Under the pieces are notes generated by a model that was given only the letters and a program-made list of their open reading frames with translations, was not told the origin of the DNA and made no database searches. Source: Spirodela intermedia (taxonomy: Eukaryota > Streptophyta > Magnoliopsida > Alismatales > Araceae). From it: a stretch of 64,000 nucleotides of DNA. Positions 1-10,530 of the stretch are shown here, one piece after another; positions within the stretch are counted from its first letter, which is position 1; each line of letters opens with the position of its first letter. The DNA lies in the NCBI GenBank assembly GCA_902729315.2, contig LR746275.1:1180501-1244500 (forward strand), written 5' to 3'. The position numbers and the translations under genes are program-made.

Positions 1-884
1 CCAGAGTGCACTCAATAAAGGAAAGAAACAGCCAAATTAGTGCTATGATTGGAAAGAAAGAACCTGAGATCAAGAGATAACCCAGAGTCTGCGTGATTGG
101 ATATCCACGAATTCAATCAAATTTCAGAAACCTTATTCTGTCTTACGACAAGCTAACTTTCAGAATACCCCTCTCTCAGAGCGCGAGAGCGGATAAAGAC
201 GAAGAAAACCTGACAGGGCCAAACCGCAAACCGCAAACCGCAGAACATTAAACGAGAAAGGATGAGTTTAAAATAAAAAAATATTACTATTCACTGCAGC
301 AGATGTGACGGGGTAACAACTTTCCGCAAAGAGACAAGTCTGATCAAAGTCACTTGTCCGCGACAAAAGAAATGAAATAACCTTTTTAATACTGATAAAA
401 TAAAGAAAGAGAGAAAGGTGCTACTAAAAATTCCATATCGTGAGTCCCCATCAACTCATCTGCGCCACATCAACGCCGCTTCTGTAGCTCATGGTCAGAT
501 ATATACTTCAACAGACGTGTGTGAATACATACATCTAATAAATTATAAATATGCACCCTTACACGAAATTAACTATTGCTAAACCCTCGAGCTTATCCCG
601 GGATCGACTACGCAGAACAACTTTCTCGGAAGAATAAAGGTTTAGCGTCCATAGATCTATTCCAAGCAGATCAGAAAACCGGAGAATGAAATTGCTGGAC
701 GGGCTAATCTGCCCAAAAAGTCCTCTAGGGTGGGTTCCTCTTTAGAGCAAACCCAACTCAGACATCTACAAAACAGATCTGAGAGAGAAAATACAAAAGA
801 AGGCAGCGGAGACCAGGGAAATACACCATGCATACATCTCTCAGATCAACAACAGAGAAAGGGCGATAGGAAAAGCTCTCCAAA
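1..884 (-). other. Left-edge leader/intron region of a gene outside the window
   Basis: No convincing coding exon is visible here. Downstream (leftward) of the TATA box and leader ORF at 885-1235, this stretch reads on the minus strand as T-rich leader or intron sequence. A hexanucleotide (AACCGC) is repeated three times near 222-243. The coding part of the gene, if real, lies beyond position 1. This is inference from the promoter-like signals to the right. Confidence 0.3.
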
Positions 885-1034
885 TCAAAGGAAAGGGGAC
901 ATCCAATAGCCCCCGTTGCTCATTATGCTATCGGAAAGAATACAAGCACTACTCATCATGATCGGATCATCCCAGCCTCCCACGGATCCGTTCGGAAGGG
1001 TCCAACACGTAAAATTGCCACACAAATTCCTCAT
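885..1034 (-). CDS. 49-codon leader ORF (possible upstream ORF)
   Basis: An ATG-to-TGA ORF on the minus strand begins about 195 nt after a TATA box, where a transcript leader would be expected. The 49-residue product starts MRNLCGN and ends GGYWMSPFL. I do not recognise it. Its position and length fit an upstream ORF that controls translation of a main coding region left of the window. It could equally be a chance ORF in a leader or the first exon of an unknown small gene. Conservation of the peptide would decide. Confidence 0.28.
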   Translation of the reverse strand: MRNLCGNFTCWTLPNGSVGGWDDPIMMSSACILSDSIMSNGGYWMSPFL

Positions 1035-1226
1035 GATTCGACGCAAAATGGAACTAGCTTTCTATCCAATCGAGGAAAGAAATAACGCAAAATATCCATC
1101 CACATAAGAATTCGCTCAATCTGACGACGATTCTGTACCTCTCCTCTGTATCTGCAAAAAATGTCTCTCCTCCACCTCTCTAACGAGTAAACACCGAAGA
1201 CGAAAGGTCGCTCCGAGAGGTCGCCG

Positions 1227-1235
1227 ATATTTATA
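1227..1235 (-). promoter_or_regulatory. TATA box for the left-edge gene
   Basis: The minus strand reads TATAAATAT, preceded by GC-rich sequence and followed by a pyrimidine-rich start region (about 1165-1200). This would place transcription initiation roughly 30 nt to the left. It is the best core-promoter match in this intergenic stretch and sits about 800 bp from the end of the neighbouring FRS gene. Confidence 0.45.
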
Positions 1236-1778
1236 GACCGAGATGAGGTTCGGATTCCCGAGCCTACCTGGAGCCTCGGACTCCCGAGCCTCAGCCTGGG
1301 TCTACGCGGAGAACGCCGACCTCCTGCTGTTAAATGAGCGGTCGCCGGTCTAATCGTCGCTGGAACTTTTGAACCATCCGATGGGGATCTTACGGTGTAG
1401 AGGCCCTGATGCGCCTTTGTTGACCCGCCGCCAACTTCCGATGACCTGCCGCTAATCATACGGCTGATTTTTTTTTTCTCCTTTCTAGGCCCATCCACCT
1501 GCTGATGATAGGGCGGTGGCGGGCCCCACAGAAATGAAAGTCGGCCCGTGACGTAGAGAGAGAGCGAAAGGAAGAAGATGTAGGCCCGGGCGGTTATTTA
1601 TGCACCCATTTTGACCCATTTGCTCTCACACAGGCTCAATTGTGGGCCCATTAGGCGCCAATACGAACTACTACGCCTTCGTTGTGCTAACGATTTTATT
1701 GGGCTGGGCCTGTAGAGGGGGAGGAGTTGCCAAGTACAGGGCAAATAGAGAGAGAGAAGACTTTATAGTAAGTCAAAT

Positions 1779-1866
1779 TCACGTGGCTCATTCAGTCGTA
1801 TGGAGCTTGTTTTCTATATGACGTGGCCACTCTTCTTTGTCCACGTGGACTAAGAGTCCACGTTGG
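1779..1866. promoter_or_regulatory. Cluster of ACGT-core (G-box/ABRE-like) motifs
   Basis: Four ACGT-core sites lie within about 90 bp: CACGTGGC at 1780, GACGTGGCC near 1820, the perfect 12-bp palindrome GTCCACGTGGAC at 1839-1850, and TCCACGTTGG near 1857. Such motifs are bound by plant bZIP and bHLH factors (ABA, light and stress responses). They lie about 550-640 bp upstream of the minus-strand TATA box at 1227. Confidence 0.45.
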
Positions 1867-1928
1867 CCTACCTTGCGACTCACATTATTGTAGGCAGGCA
1901 AACTAGATTATTCAAGCATCATACACGC

Positions 1929-1950
1929 ACTCTCTCTCTCTCTCTCTCTG
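1929..1950. repeat. (CT)n microsatellite
   Basis: A run of about ten CT dinucleotides lies in the interval between the FRS gene end and the left-edge promoter. Confidence 0.8.
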
Positions 1951-2044
1951 CTTAATTTGAACTTTGCAGTATGCCGTTGGGTCTGGTGCTGATGCAAGGA
2001 ACGGGGAAGACCCAGAGATTTTGACCAAAGGAGTCAACTCCATT

Positions 2045-4605
2045 CTACTGATTTCTCAACTGAGTGATGTTCGGGAAGATGGTGTCCTTCTGACCCCAAA
2101 AATCTCCCACATTTGGGGAACTTGAGATGGAGGGCAGGATGCTGGTGGCGGCAGCAGTAACGGCAGAACCAGGTTGCTCACCAAGAGGAACAAGATAGTA
2201 GGGCACAAGCCCTTGACTACTGGCGGCGTCGTTGACCAGCTGAACACTCCCTGGCAAGTTGACTAAGCCATTGCCTTGAAGGGCACTCCCTCGGGCAGAG
2301 AGCCCCCCACTTGCCGTTGACCTGAAGGATGAGCCCCCATGGTGGGCCCCCTCCTGCCCCAAAGAGCCAACCAGCATGAGGAATGCCTCAGGAATCAGTA
2401 AAAAGAACAAAAAGTCAACCAATTGTGGGTGGTGAAAACCGAGAAAAAGCTAGCACCTTTCCTTTCTGGGTTCTGCCTGCATCAGCAAGCTTCTTCTCCA
2501 CCTTGGTCAGGAGCCTCAGCAGCTGCTCGGGCTGGCGGTCAAGCGAGGCCCCGATCTCTGCCAGCTTTGACAAATTCGGCAGGCATTGGGCAAGAAGCCT
2601 CTCAAAGCGCCTGCCCGGCTGGTGCCCAAGACCATCGGACGGGGTCAATGGGCAACAGGGCCGAGACTCCTTGAAGTTCTTCCTCCACCGGCGGCAGATG
2701 TACCTATCAAAAATAGTAAATAGTTACCCAACTGGGTAATTCACAGGATTCAAGCATTTAATTCCAAAGATGGGCAAAACCCATTTATATATACAGCTAG
2801 AAGAACCTTGGTGGAGCCCTCTGGACGTCCTTCTCCTTGAGGACAACGATGGCGTGGGAGCAGAGGATGCCGCCAAACTCGAAGCCCCTGCAGAGGCACT
2901 GCACCTCCACTTGGTCTTCGTTGAAGAGGACCTCATAGGAGTAGGTCCTCTGCTTCACCCTCTCCTTGACCTGGTACGTGGAGATGGCGCCGTCTTTCCT
3001 TATTAGGATGCAGGTGCAGTCAACGCACTTTTGCAGCTCCTGCTGGAACCTCTGGAACATGTTCAGGGTGTAAGCCTTGGAGAAGTCCTCCTCCATGCTC
3101 AGCCGGGATATGAGCGGCGGCGGGGGGGCCTGGAATTCGCCGCCATGCTCCTCCTGGAACTCCTTGTTGTAACTGGCTAGGAGGGCAGCCTCAAATGCTG
3201 GAAGAAACTGCTTGAGGCTGCTCTTGGATGTCACAAACCTGTCAAAGTAGGGAGCCCTGATGTCTGATCTCTGGATGCCTGACATGCCGGCCCAAAATGT
3301 GTCCTTCACAAAGGTGGGCACCCATCGTCTCCGTTCTTTGTAGAGGGAGAGAAGCCACTCACTGTCTCCGAGCTTGAACTCATTGATCATAGCCGCCCAG
3401 TTTTCTTCAAATTCATCGGGCTTCAGTGAATCAAAAACTATGTTGTGGAGCCTCTCCTTGGCAGCCTTCTGGTTGGATCTTCCTGCCAATGCCTCCGGGA
3501 TCCTCTTCATGATCTGCCCGATGCATAGACGGTGGAGGGTGTTGGGAAATATCCCAAGAACAGCCGAATCAATTGACTTAGACTTGTCGGTTATGATCGC
3601 CCTTGGAGGGAGACCACCCATTGAAGCCAGCCACGCCTGGAACAGCCATGCATAGGTCTCGGGACTGTCGTTGCAGAGCAATGCTCCCCCGAAGAACACA
3701 GCAGACCCATGATGGTTGACTCCGGTGAACGATGCAAAAGGAATGCTGCCATTCTTACTGGAGAGGCAGGAAGTGTCTAAGAGGATGACATCGTTGAAGT
3801 ATGGGTAAGACATCCTCGACCTCGTGTCAGCCCAGAAGATGTTCTGTAATCGGCCCTCCCCATCCAAATCCATCAGATGAAAGAAGAGTGGGCTCTCCTT
3901 CTGCATCCGGGCAAGATATTCAGCAATGGCTTGAGCGTCTCCTTCCCTGAGCCTGAATCGGCATGCTCCATCAGCTAAATCCACAGCATGTCCGTCCCCG
4001 GTTAATGAATCCAGCTGAGCAACACTCAAAGCAGCAGCCTCTGCCGGGGTATAGCCCTCTGATAACCTCTGGCCATCATAGGGCATGGCATGGAAAGGGG
4101 TCATCTTGTGAGATCTGTAGCGGTGTGACTCATTTGGAGAGCAGTAGTGATTGTGGTGGAGGACGAGGAAGGCCAGATGCCACAGCCCATCCTCGTTGAG
4201 CCTCACTCTGAACTTGGCCTGGCAGCCTGTCTTCTTCGAGATCCTCGTCCTCTTGGGGGTGAGCCCCTTCTTGTCTTTCGGCTTCCCACACTTCTCACAG
4301 GAGAAGGTGTACTCGTGCTGGACGCCATCCTTCCTCCTCGAGCAGGTTTTTGCTATGCCAAAGCCAATTCGGTAAGCATAGTAGCTGTAGAACTGGTAGG
4401 CCTCATCGACAGTCTTGAAGGTCATCCCCACCTTGGGGGTGAGGGCGTTCACGGTGTTTGGATCGGGAACTCTATCTGGGCCCTCACTGAAACCCACTTC
4501 TTCGGAGCTCTCTGATAGATCGTTCTCGTCAATTTCCTCATTGGCATCGACAACTATGGGATCATTGGAGAAATGCTCTTGTTCTTGCACTTTCTCGTCG
4601 TCCAT
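2045..4605 (-). CDS. FAR1-related sequence (FRS) protein, three exons
   Basis: Plant transcription factor of the FAR1/FRS family, derived from a Mutator-like transposase and expected in the nucleus. Coding exons are 2807-4605, 2457-2703 and 2045-2386 (795 aa); phases agree across both introns. I start at the ATG at 4605, which lies just inside a splice acceptor (AG at 4609-4610); an upstream in-frame TTG is not a likely start. Domains: acidic N-terminus (1-50); FAR1 zinc-binding domain about 58-155 with Cys103, Cys106 and a terminal HNH; MULE transposase domain about 270-365 with D277 in VILLDTSC and D340 in AIITD; SWIM zinc finger at 570-584 (CLC...CSH). Exon 2 opens with YICRRWRKNFK, the usual FRS stretch after SWIM, followed by a probable coiled coil. 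Exon 3 is Ser/Gly/Ala-rich. The exact subfamily was not assigned. Exon 3 is the least certain part of the model. Confidence 0.9.
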
Positions 4606-4608
4606 TTC

Positions 4609-5032
4609 CTGCAAAGGTTGGAAGGATTCAATGGCGACAAGGATTTCTGAAATGCAATGAGGGTTCTACAAGTTGCAACCAACTAGTTCTATTTATCATT
4701 ACATTGCGGCAAGAATTATTCCAGAAATAAATCAGTGATTAATTCGACAAACTCGTCAACTACATTGCATGAAGAGATGGTCAATGATTACACGCTGGAT
4801 GCTTGAAGAACAACATCAATAAATGGCATATCCCACGCACCACATCAAATTCAGGGGTTTTTTCCTGCACATCTCTTCTCCTCCATAGTAATAGACTTTC
4901 TATGATCCACAGTTTATGAAAGGTAACTCCAAGTGTTTCTCCTAGTCCCTGAATGTGCCTCAGATAGTTTGGAAATGCATGTACCACAATTATAGCAACA
5001 GTGGACTCAAATTGGAGACAGTTTATGACTCT

Positions 5033-5063
<31 letters not shown>

Positions 5064-5584
5064 ATTTATCAATGTATCTATGTATCTATCTATCCATCCA
5101 TCCATCTTTTCGCATCCCTCCAAAATCTCCAATGAATGATGAATCCCAAGTCTTAAATTTCTTCTCAAAAAGGGGAATCAAATGAATTTCCCGGGCACAC
5201 TTCCTCTCAGAAGAACAGGAAGCATTCCTCTACTACAACTATGCTACGCACATCACACTACTTTACAAACATTAATAACAAATAAAATGAAATTATACAT
5301 TATCATTGGTCAGTACAAAACAACGTCCGGCAATTTGGCACGAGAATGAGAAATTTAAAGGGCTTCCTCAGATGTATGCGGGGGAGGCATCGCTTCTTCA
5401 AAATGCAGATCTATACCATACATTCCGAAGAATTGTATCCACAGTGACGGTTCTTTGGGTCGGATAAGGCCCTTCGCTAGTTCTTCATCACAGGCGCCCT
5501 ACCGCTAACAATTGAGCACTTAGAAAGCACATTTTTCTTTCAGAAAAGTGATCAGCATCATCTTCCCATTTTGTAATGGCTTAC
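4609..5584 (-). other. Probable 5' leader intron of the FRS gene
   Basis: On the minus strand a good donor (CG|GTAAGC, GT at 5584-5583) and an acceptor (TTGCAG at 4609) just before the FRS ATG define a 976-bp candidate intron. It contains a (CT)14 tract and TATC/CATC tetranucleotide repeats at 5036-5106 and no convincing ORF. The link to the FRS transcript is inference. Confidence 0.45.
5036..5106. repeat. (CT)n followed by TATC/CATC microsatellite
   Basis: A pure CT run of about 28 bp passes directly into imperfect tetranucleotide repeats (TATC then CATC), a compound microsatellite inside the presumed FRS leader intron. Confidence 0.85.
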
Positions 5585-5589
5585 CGTGG

Positions 5590-5775
5590 TCAAGAAGAAC
5601 CAGAGAGAAAGGCGACCACTGTCATCCCAATACACACAGCAAGAGCAGACATGTAGATCTTTCCTCTTGGTCCGTAATACTCCGATTCGCAGGCTCTGCG
5701 TATACGAAATGGCGAACAGATTGTTGGAGAAATACGGGATTGGTTCTGAATCCCTCGTCCCAATGAACTCGCCAT
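5590..5775 (-). CDS. Small 61-aa ORF with one membrane segment, in the FRS leader
   Basis: The ORF starts at an ATG in good plant context (GAGGATGGCG) and ends five bases before a strong splice donor at 5584. The product begins MASSLGRG, has a basic Ser/Arg-rich N-terminus resembling an organelle-targeting region, then YYGPRGK and a hydrophobic helix (about 41-58, SALAVCIGMTVVAFLSG). I do not recognise the family. It could be an independent small membrane-protein gene with a 3'UTR intron, a long upstream ORF in the FRS leader, or chance. A second minus-strand ORF near 6112-6240 also has a presequence-like start (RLLRLLPSS) but stops after about 42 residues. Confidence 0.35.
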   Translation of the reverse strand: MASSLGRGIQNQSRISPTICSPFRIRRACESEYYGPRGKIYMSALAVCIGMTVVAFLSGSS

Positions 5776-6085
5776 CCTCGTACACGTCCAACAAATAGAT
5801 GGCTAATAATCTTCCAAACATAGGTCGAGCATTAAATGTCCACAGAGGGCTTCTATACAGCCTACGCTCGTCTCTCTCGCCCAACATTGAGATCAGTAAC
5901 GCTGGCTACTCCCACGTCTACCAAACCAAACACTTCTCTACTTCTACCTCCCATCATCCCCAAATATGCAGCCAAGAGCAAAGCGATTCTCGCCAGGTAA
6001 TATACAAGGAACAGTGAAGTACTGATGCAGTCGAGGGAAAGCAAAAACGAAGATGAAGGGAACCGGAGACGCCGGCGGGAGGGAG

Positions 6086-6245
6086 GGCTCACCGTAAAGA
6101 ACTGGCGGTCTTCACGGCGGGGCGAGGCCGCCGGTGGAAGCCGCCGCCGCGGTCGGAGAAGAGGCGGCGGCGCTGGCCGCCAACGAGGAGTTCTTGGTGG
6201 AGGAGGGAAGAAGACGGAGGAGACGAACGGTGATCCTCATAAGTG
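6086..6245 (-). promoter_or_regulatory. GC-rich probable first leader exon
   Basis: A CpG-rich patch stands out from AT-rich surroundings. On the minus strand it ends at a consensus donor (TACG|GTGAGC near 6087). This fits the first, non-coding exon of the transcript that continues into 5585-5900 and possibly the FRS gene. No TATA box was identified with confidence. Confidence 0.35.
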
Positions 6246-7186
6246 TTATGAGGTGTGACCTAAAAGAGTCTGTGATGAAGACTATGCGCCGTACATATAT
6301 GGGATCTATGAGCCACATACATATCAATCATGTGTCCCAGAAGAAGGATGAGGGCTGGTCCGTGTCTTATGCGGAGAAACTGTGTTCTGATGTCACCCAC
6401 ACTATAGACCCCCAGTCAACCCCATTGGGGAAGGACTCCCTCTGGACAATAAGAGAGAGAGAGAGGGAGAGAGGGAGAGAGAGTAATTAATCTTTGCAGA
6501 TGAAACGATAAGTAAAAAAACAATATATTTATAAATTAAAGTATATTAATTTTTAAGAACCCTCAGGTCTAATTTATCACCATTAATTTAAGTAGCTTGA
6601 GAGTACCAAAGACAAAAAAAAATCCTTATCCTTGTTTATAGTGTGCTTAAATAAAAAACAGTACCCTTAATTTTGTGTCAAAAACTCATCATATATCATT
6701 TACGATTTATTAAGGTATATATATATATATATATCTGTATATCATTATGAGCCAACAATGAGTCAAGTTGAGTTGGGGTCTTACTAAGATCAGCCTTTGA
6801 TTCAGCTTGAGCCCAAAATATTTTTTTTATAAATATATAAAAAAGGGATTCATCAATGAGAATGAAGGAGCTGAAGGCTATGATTTTAATATGTAAAAAG
6901 GGGTTATTAGTGTCACTCAATTAGTTGGAGAACTTTATTTCATGAGTATAATCTTTGTTGCAAAAATTTACAAGAAAGATATGACCTTTTTGTTGTACTT
7001 TGAGATAAGATCCCAATAAACTCAATAACTAGATCAAATAGTTGAAACAAACAACACCATAATCTATTAAAATCCAACCATACAGATCTAATTTACAATG
7101 CAGTCTATTGTGTTTGTTCATGATTTTATTAAGTAGTGATTAATAATTTTCAAGTAATGTCAACACTTTTGAACATACTATTTCCT
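6246..7186. other. AT-rich intergenic DNA, no gene seen
   Basis: Contains a GA-rich microsatellite at about 6450-6483 and a (TA)n run near 6715-6735. I see no coding signal; this is spacer between the FRS gene and the copia block. Confidence 0.6.
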
Positions 7187-7450
7187 TGAATACTTTTTTT
7201 TTTTGTATTTAGGTTCATATTATTTGGGCATACTTACGTTTCATTCTTCTCTTGTATAAATCAGACTAGCTAGGTTCAATATGGGTATAGTCCAATTATA
7301 TCATTTGGGACAAACATAAATATATTAGTCCCACATCATTTGAACTTAAGAATGAAATATTAGGGTTTAGCTTGATTTTGTATTTCCTATTCTCTATTTA
7401 TTATTTTAGCAACCTCAAAGTCTTGAGGAGATCAAGTAGAGTTTGTGACG
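7187..7450 (+). mobile_element. 5' LTR of copia element A
   Basis: 264 bp starting TGAATAC, repeated in direct orientation at 16431-16697 with scattered differences. It is followed at 7451 by TGGTATCAAA, a match to the usual initiator-methionine tRNA primer-binding site of copia elements. The 3' edge (GTGACG) lacks the canonical CA, so the exact end may differ by a few bases. Confidence 0.7.
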
Positions 7451-10217
7451 TGGTATCAAAATTTCAGGTGTGATCTCTCTTATCTTGATCTCTCATTTAT
7501 TCTATGTTGGATCTTCTCAACTATGTTTCACTGACAACAAAGATCAAGAAAGTTTTATCCATGGATAAACCAGTTTACAAATTATTTATCAATTTCCTTC
7601 AACATCCTAAAGGTGGAAAACATCTTAGGGTCAATTGTACCTTACTTTGGACTTAGTTATATGATATGAGGCTCAACCCCTACTCTTTTTCAGACTCATA
7701 TACTTTCTATTTTTAGTATTCTTTAATATCTCATAGGTTAGTTTACCCTCAGAGAGGCCCTTAGGAAACCCTAATGATCCAACAATGAATCAACACCTAC
7801 TACACTCATATCTGCTTGTGATACCACAAGAAGATCATTTAGATGACTGAAACTATCTTGGATGGCCACAACAAGTAAAAGTGGTTTTAAAAAGAAAATA
7901 ATCGATGAATCATTTGCTGAAAAACAATCTACTAATCAATGATCCCTCTTTTGCAATATGGGACTAGATAGATTAAAAAATTATGGCCTATATGTGGACA
8001 GCCATTACTGTTAACATTAGGAGAACTTATCTATATTTATCTACAAAAAAAAATATATAGGATAATATGTACCATACTCTAGAGATAGAGATAAAACAAG
8101 ATTATTCGAATTAAAGTTGAAAATGTTTAATCTAAGACAAGAAAAACGAACAATGAAAAATTATATAAATGATTGATGATAGTATGACGAGAATTTGACC
8201 AATATATGATGACACATTTTAATGATTTAGTGGAACAAGCTGTACACATAAATGTGGTGGAAAAAATGATACCATATGATCAATTAGTGGGTTTCAATCC
8301 ATAATTTGATCATGTATGAGTTCAAATCCTAGGTTGAGAAATTATTCTACCTCTAAATAATATAATATCATTCACTAAAGGAGAAGAAAGTAGAAGTCTG
8401 ATGTGAAACACAATAGGTAGTGAAATATTATATTCATAGCCAAAGGAAAAAATTTAGAAAGGAACAAGTTTCAACCCAAATCACACAATTTTAGAAATAT
8501 CAAAAATAATTCGTAGAGTACATATTATAGAAAATCATGTCACACTCGTGAGAGGTGTTAGAAACTATAATGTAGACCTTTGTATCACCGCTCATAGTTT
8601 AATGTCAGTAATCATATTTATGAGGTTGTTGAACCACCTCAACATGATACTACAAGACACCCAAACCAAATAGAGAAGCCTCTCCATGTGGAGGAAGTCA
8701 ACAAGGTTGAGCTACCACTGCAACATGCTACTACAAGTGAGTTATCACTTATTGTTGAACCTAGTACCATATACCTAAGTTACTCCTCTACTCTTACAAG
8801 TGTTTGAATCATGGATACTAGAGCCACCAGATTCTTGACCAACTCACCTCTTTTATTTTCCATAATTCTATTTCCCAAGTGATAGAAAGATGGGAGCTGC
8901 TGACAACTCATGAATAACCATAGTAGGCATAATACTTTTATTCAATTTTAATTGATATATATATATTTAGAAATACTTTTAATTATTGAAAAATTAGTAT
9001 TTTTTAGTTTTATAAATTTTAAATTTTTGTGATTTACTATACAATGACTAAGTCACGTTAGAGGTACCTCTATTATTTCAAATATTTATGGAGCATGATG
9101 GTTTATAACCCTTATTGATGATTGTACACAAAGTCACTTGAATTTTTTACTTAAAAATAAATATATGATGTTATTAGTGTTCTTCCTAATATTTTTTATG
9201 ATCAAAAACCATTTCAATGTTATTACTAAAATATTTAGGTCTAATAATGTTAGAGATTATTTTGACCTAATAATTAGCTCACACTTTCAGAAAGAAGGAA
9301 TCATACATGAATCATCCTATGTAAATACTTCCAATAGAACATAATTAGCTGAAAGTAAGAATTATTATCTTCTTATCGTAAATTAATATTTTTTTTCAAA
9401 ATCACATCATTAAATATTTTTGAGGAGAGTCAATATTAATGTACACTCATGTGATTAATAACTTACCATCTAATAGTCCCATAGATACATTATTATCCTT
9501 TTATCCAAATGTAACACTCAAAATAAAACTCACTCCTGAGATTTTTAGATGTGTAGTATTTATTCATGTGCACAACCAAAATAGTGATAAATTAAATCTA
9601 AGAGTATTAAAATATATATTTATTGGTACTCTCAAACCCAAAAAAAGGTTGCAAATGCTATCATCCACCATCAAGATGAATTTATATTTTGATTGATATG
9701 AATTTTAATGAATATGAGTCTTATTTCCTTCCTCTTATACACAAGGGGAAAATGAGAAAGAAAAAATTTCTATACCTATTTTTGGGAAAGATGTCACTCC
9801 CAATTTCATTCTAAAACAACATGTGAACTCCACATCTACACCAAATCTATCATCTCCAATTGTACACAATTCCACCCCTATTGACTCCTCTTTATATGAT
9901 ATATTGTCTAGTAAAGTATATACATGGACAAGGTCTGATGTTGCAAACCCCACGTGTCCATGAATCAAACCTAGATACACATGATCAAAAATTTCATCCA
10001 AATGAGATGAAAAATTCCTCTTTGTTTGATCTTATACCTTTGGAAGTCAAAGTCATGATAGTGATGAGGAGAGCCGCAGAGAAGATATACCTATTGCTAT
10101 TAGGAAAGGAACTAGAGAATGTACAAAAAAATCTTTGCATCTCCTCCCACTTTACTTGTCATATGACTAGTTATCATTTACTCATAAAACATTTCTTATT
10201 AACTTACTAAAAACTAG
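7451..10217 (+). mobile_element. Decayed internal region of copia element A (gag, PR, integrase)
   Basis: Ty1/copia polyprotein remnants with many stops and frameshifts. Gag-like sequence lies around 8040-8620. A degenerate protease active-site region reads IMDTRAT near 8810 (expected DSGA). Integrase core remnants span 9060-9345 (HFQKEGIIHESS) and the integrase C-terminal region 9430-9700 (CVVFIHVHNQNSDKLNLR). The pre-RT linker (PIAIRKGTREC) is near 10090. Reverse transcriptase and RNase H do not follow, because element B begins at 10218. An R-family fragment interrupts at 8930-9055. Confidence 0.75.
8930..9055 (+). repeat. R-family 3'-end fragment inside copia A
   Basis: About 125 bp matching the right ends of the R3 (43215) and R4 (about 45965) repeats, including TATACAATGACTAAGTCAC. 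It sits between the protease and integrase remnants of copia A, so it is a later insertion or a recombination scar. Confidence 0.6.
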
Positions 10218-10530
10218 TGTTCTTATTAAGTGATGAAATCACAATTATACCAAAACTATAATATTATTTGTAAATAGGTCTTATTTGTCTAATACTTGGA
10301 CCCCCTTATTCTCAAGTAGATCGGATCCACTTGATTGGTTTCACTTATGCCAAAATTGAATTTGATACACTCATATTGGGTTGATATAAATGTGTACTTG
10401 AACCTTTTTTTCACCTAATTTTAATTCCGTCATTTTCTTTCTCTCTCACTTTCTTATTTCACAAGCCAACGACTCTCTCCTCACTAGCAATGTCTTTTTC
10501 TTGTAAGTTTTGATCAAAGAGGTTCTAACA
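10218..10530 (+). mobile_element. 5' LTR of copia element B
   Basis: Begins TGTTCTTA, ends TTCTAACA, and is followed at 10531 by TGGTATTTGA (a mutated primer-binding site). A direct-repeat partner starts at 16185. It contains a GATATAAATG TATA-like box near 10393. Confidence 0.75.

Noticed and set aside
4606-4614. Upstream TTG start extending the FRS protein by three residues
   Set aside because: It lies across a splice acceptor, and TTG starts are not expected in plant nuclear genes; the ATG at 4605 is adequate.
6025-6490. Arg/Gly-rich plus-strand ORFs near 6.1 kb
   Set aside because: Composition effect of the CpG-rich patch, running into a GA microsatellite; no family resemblance.
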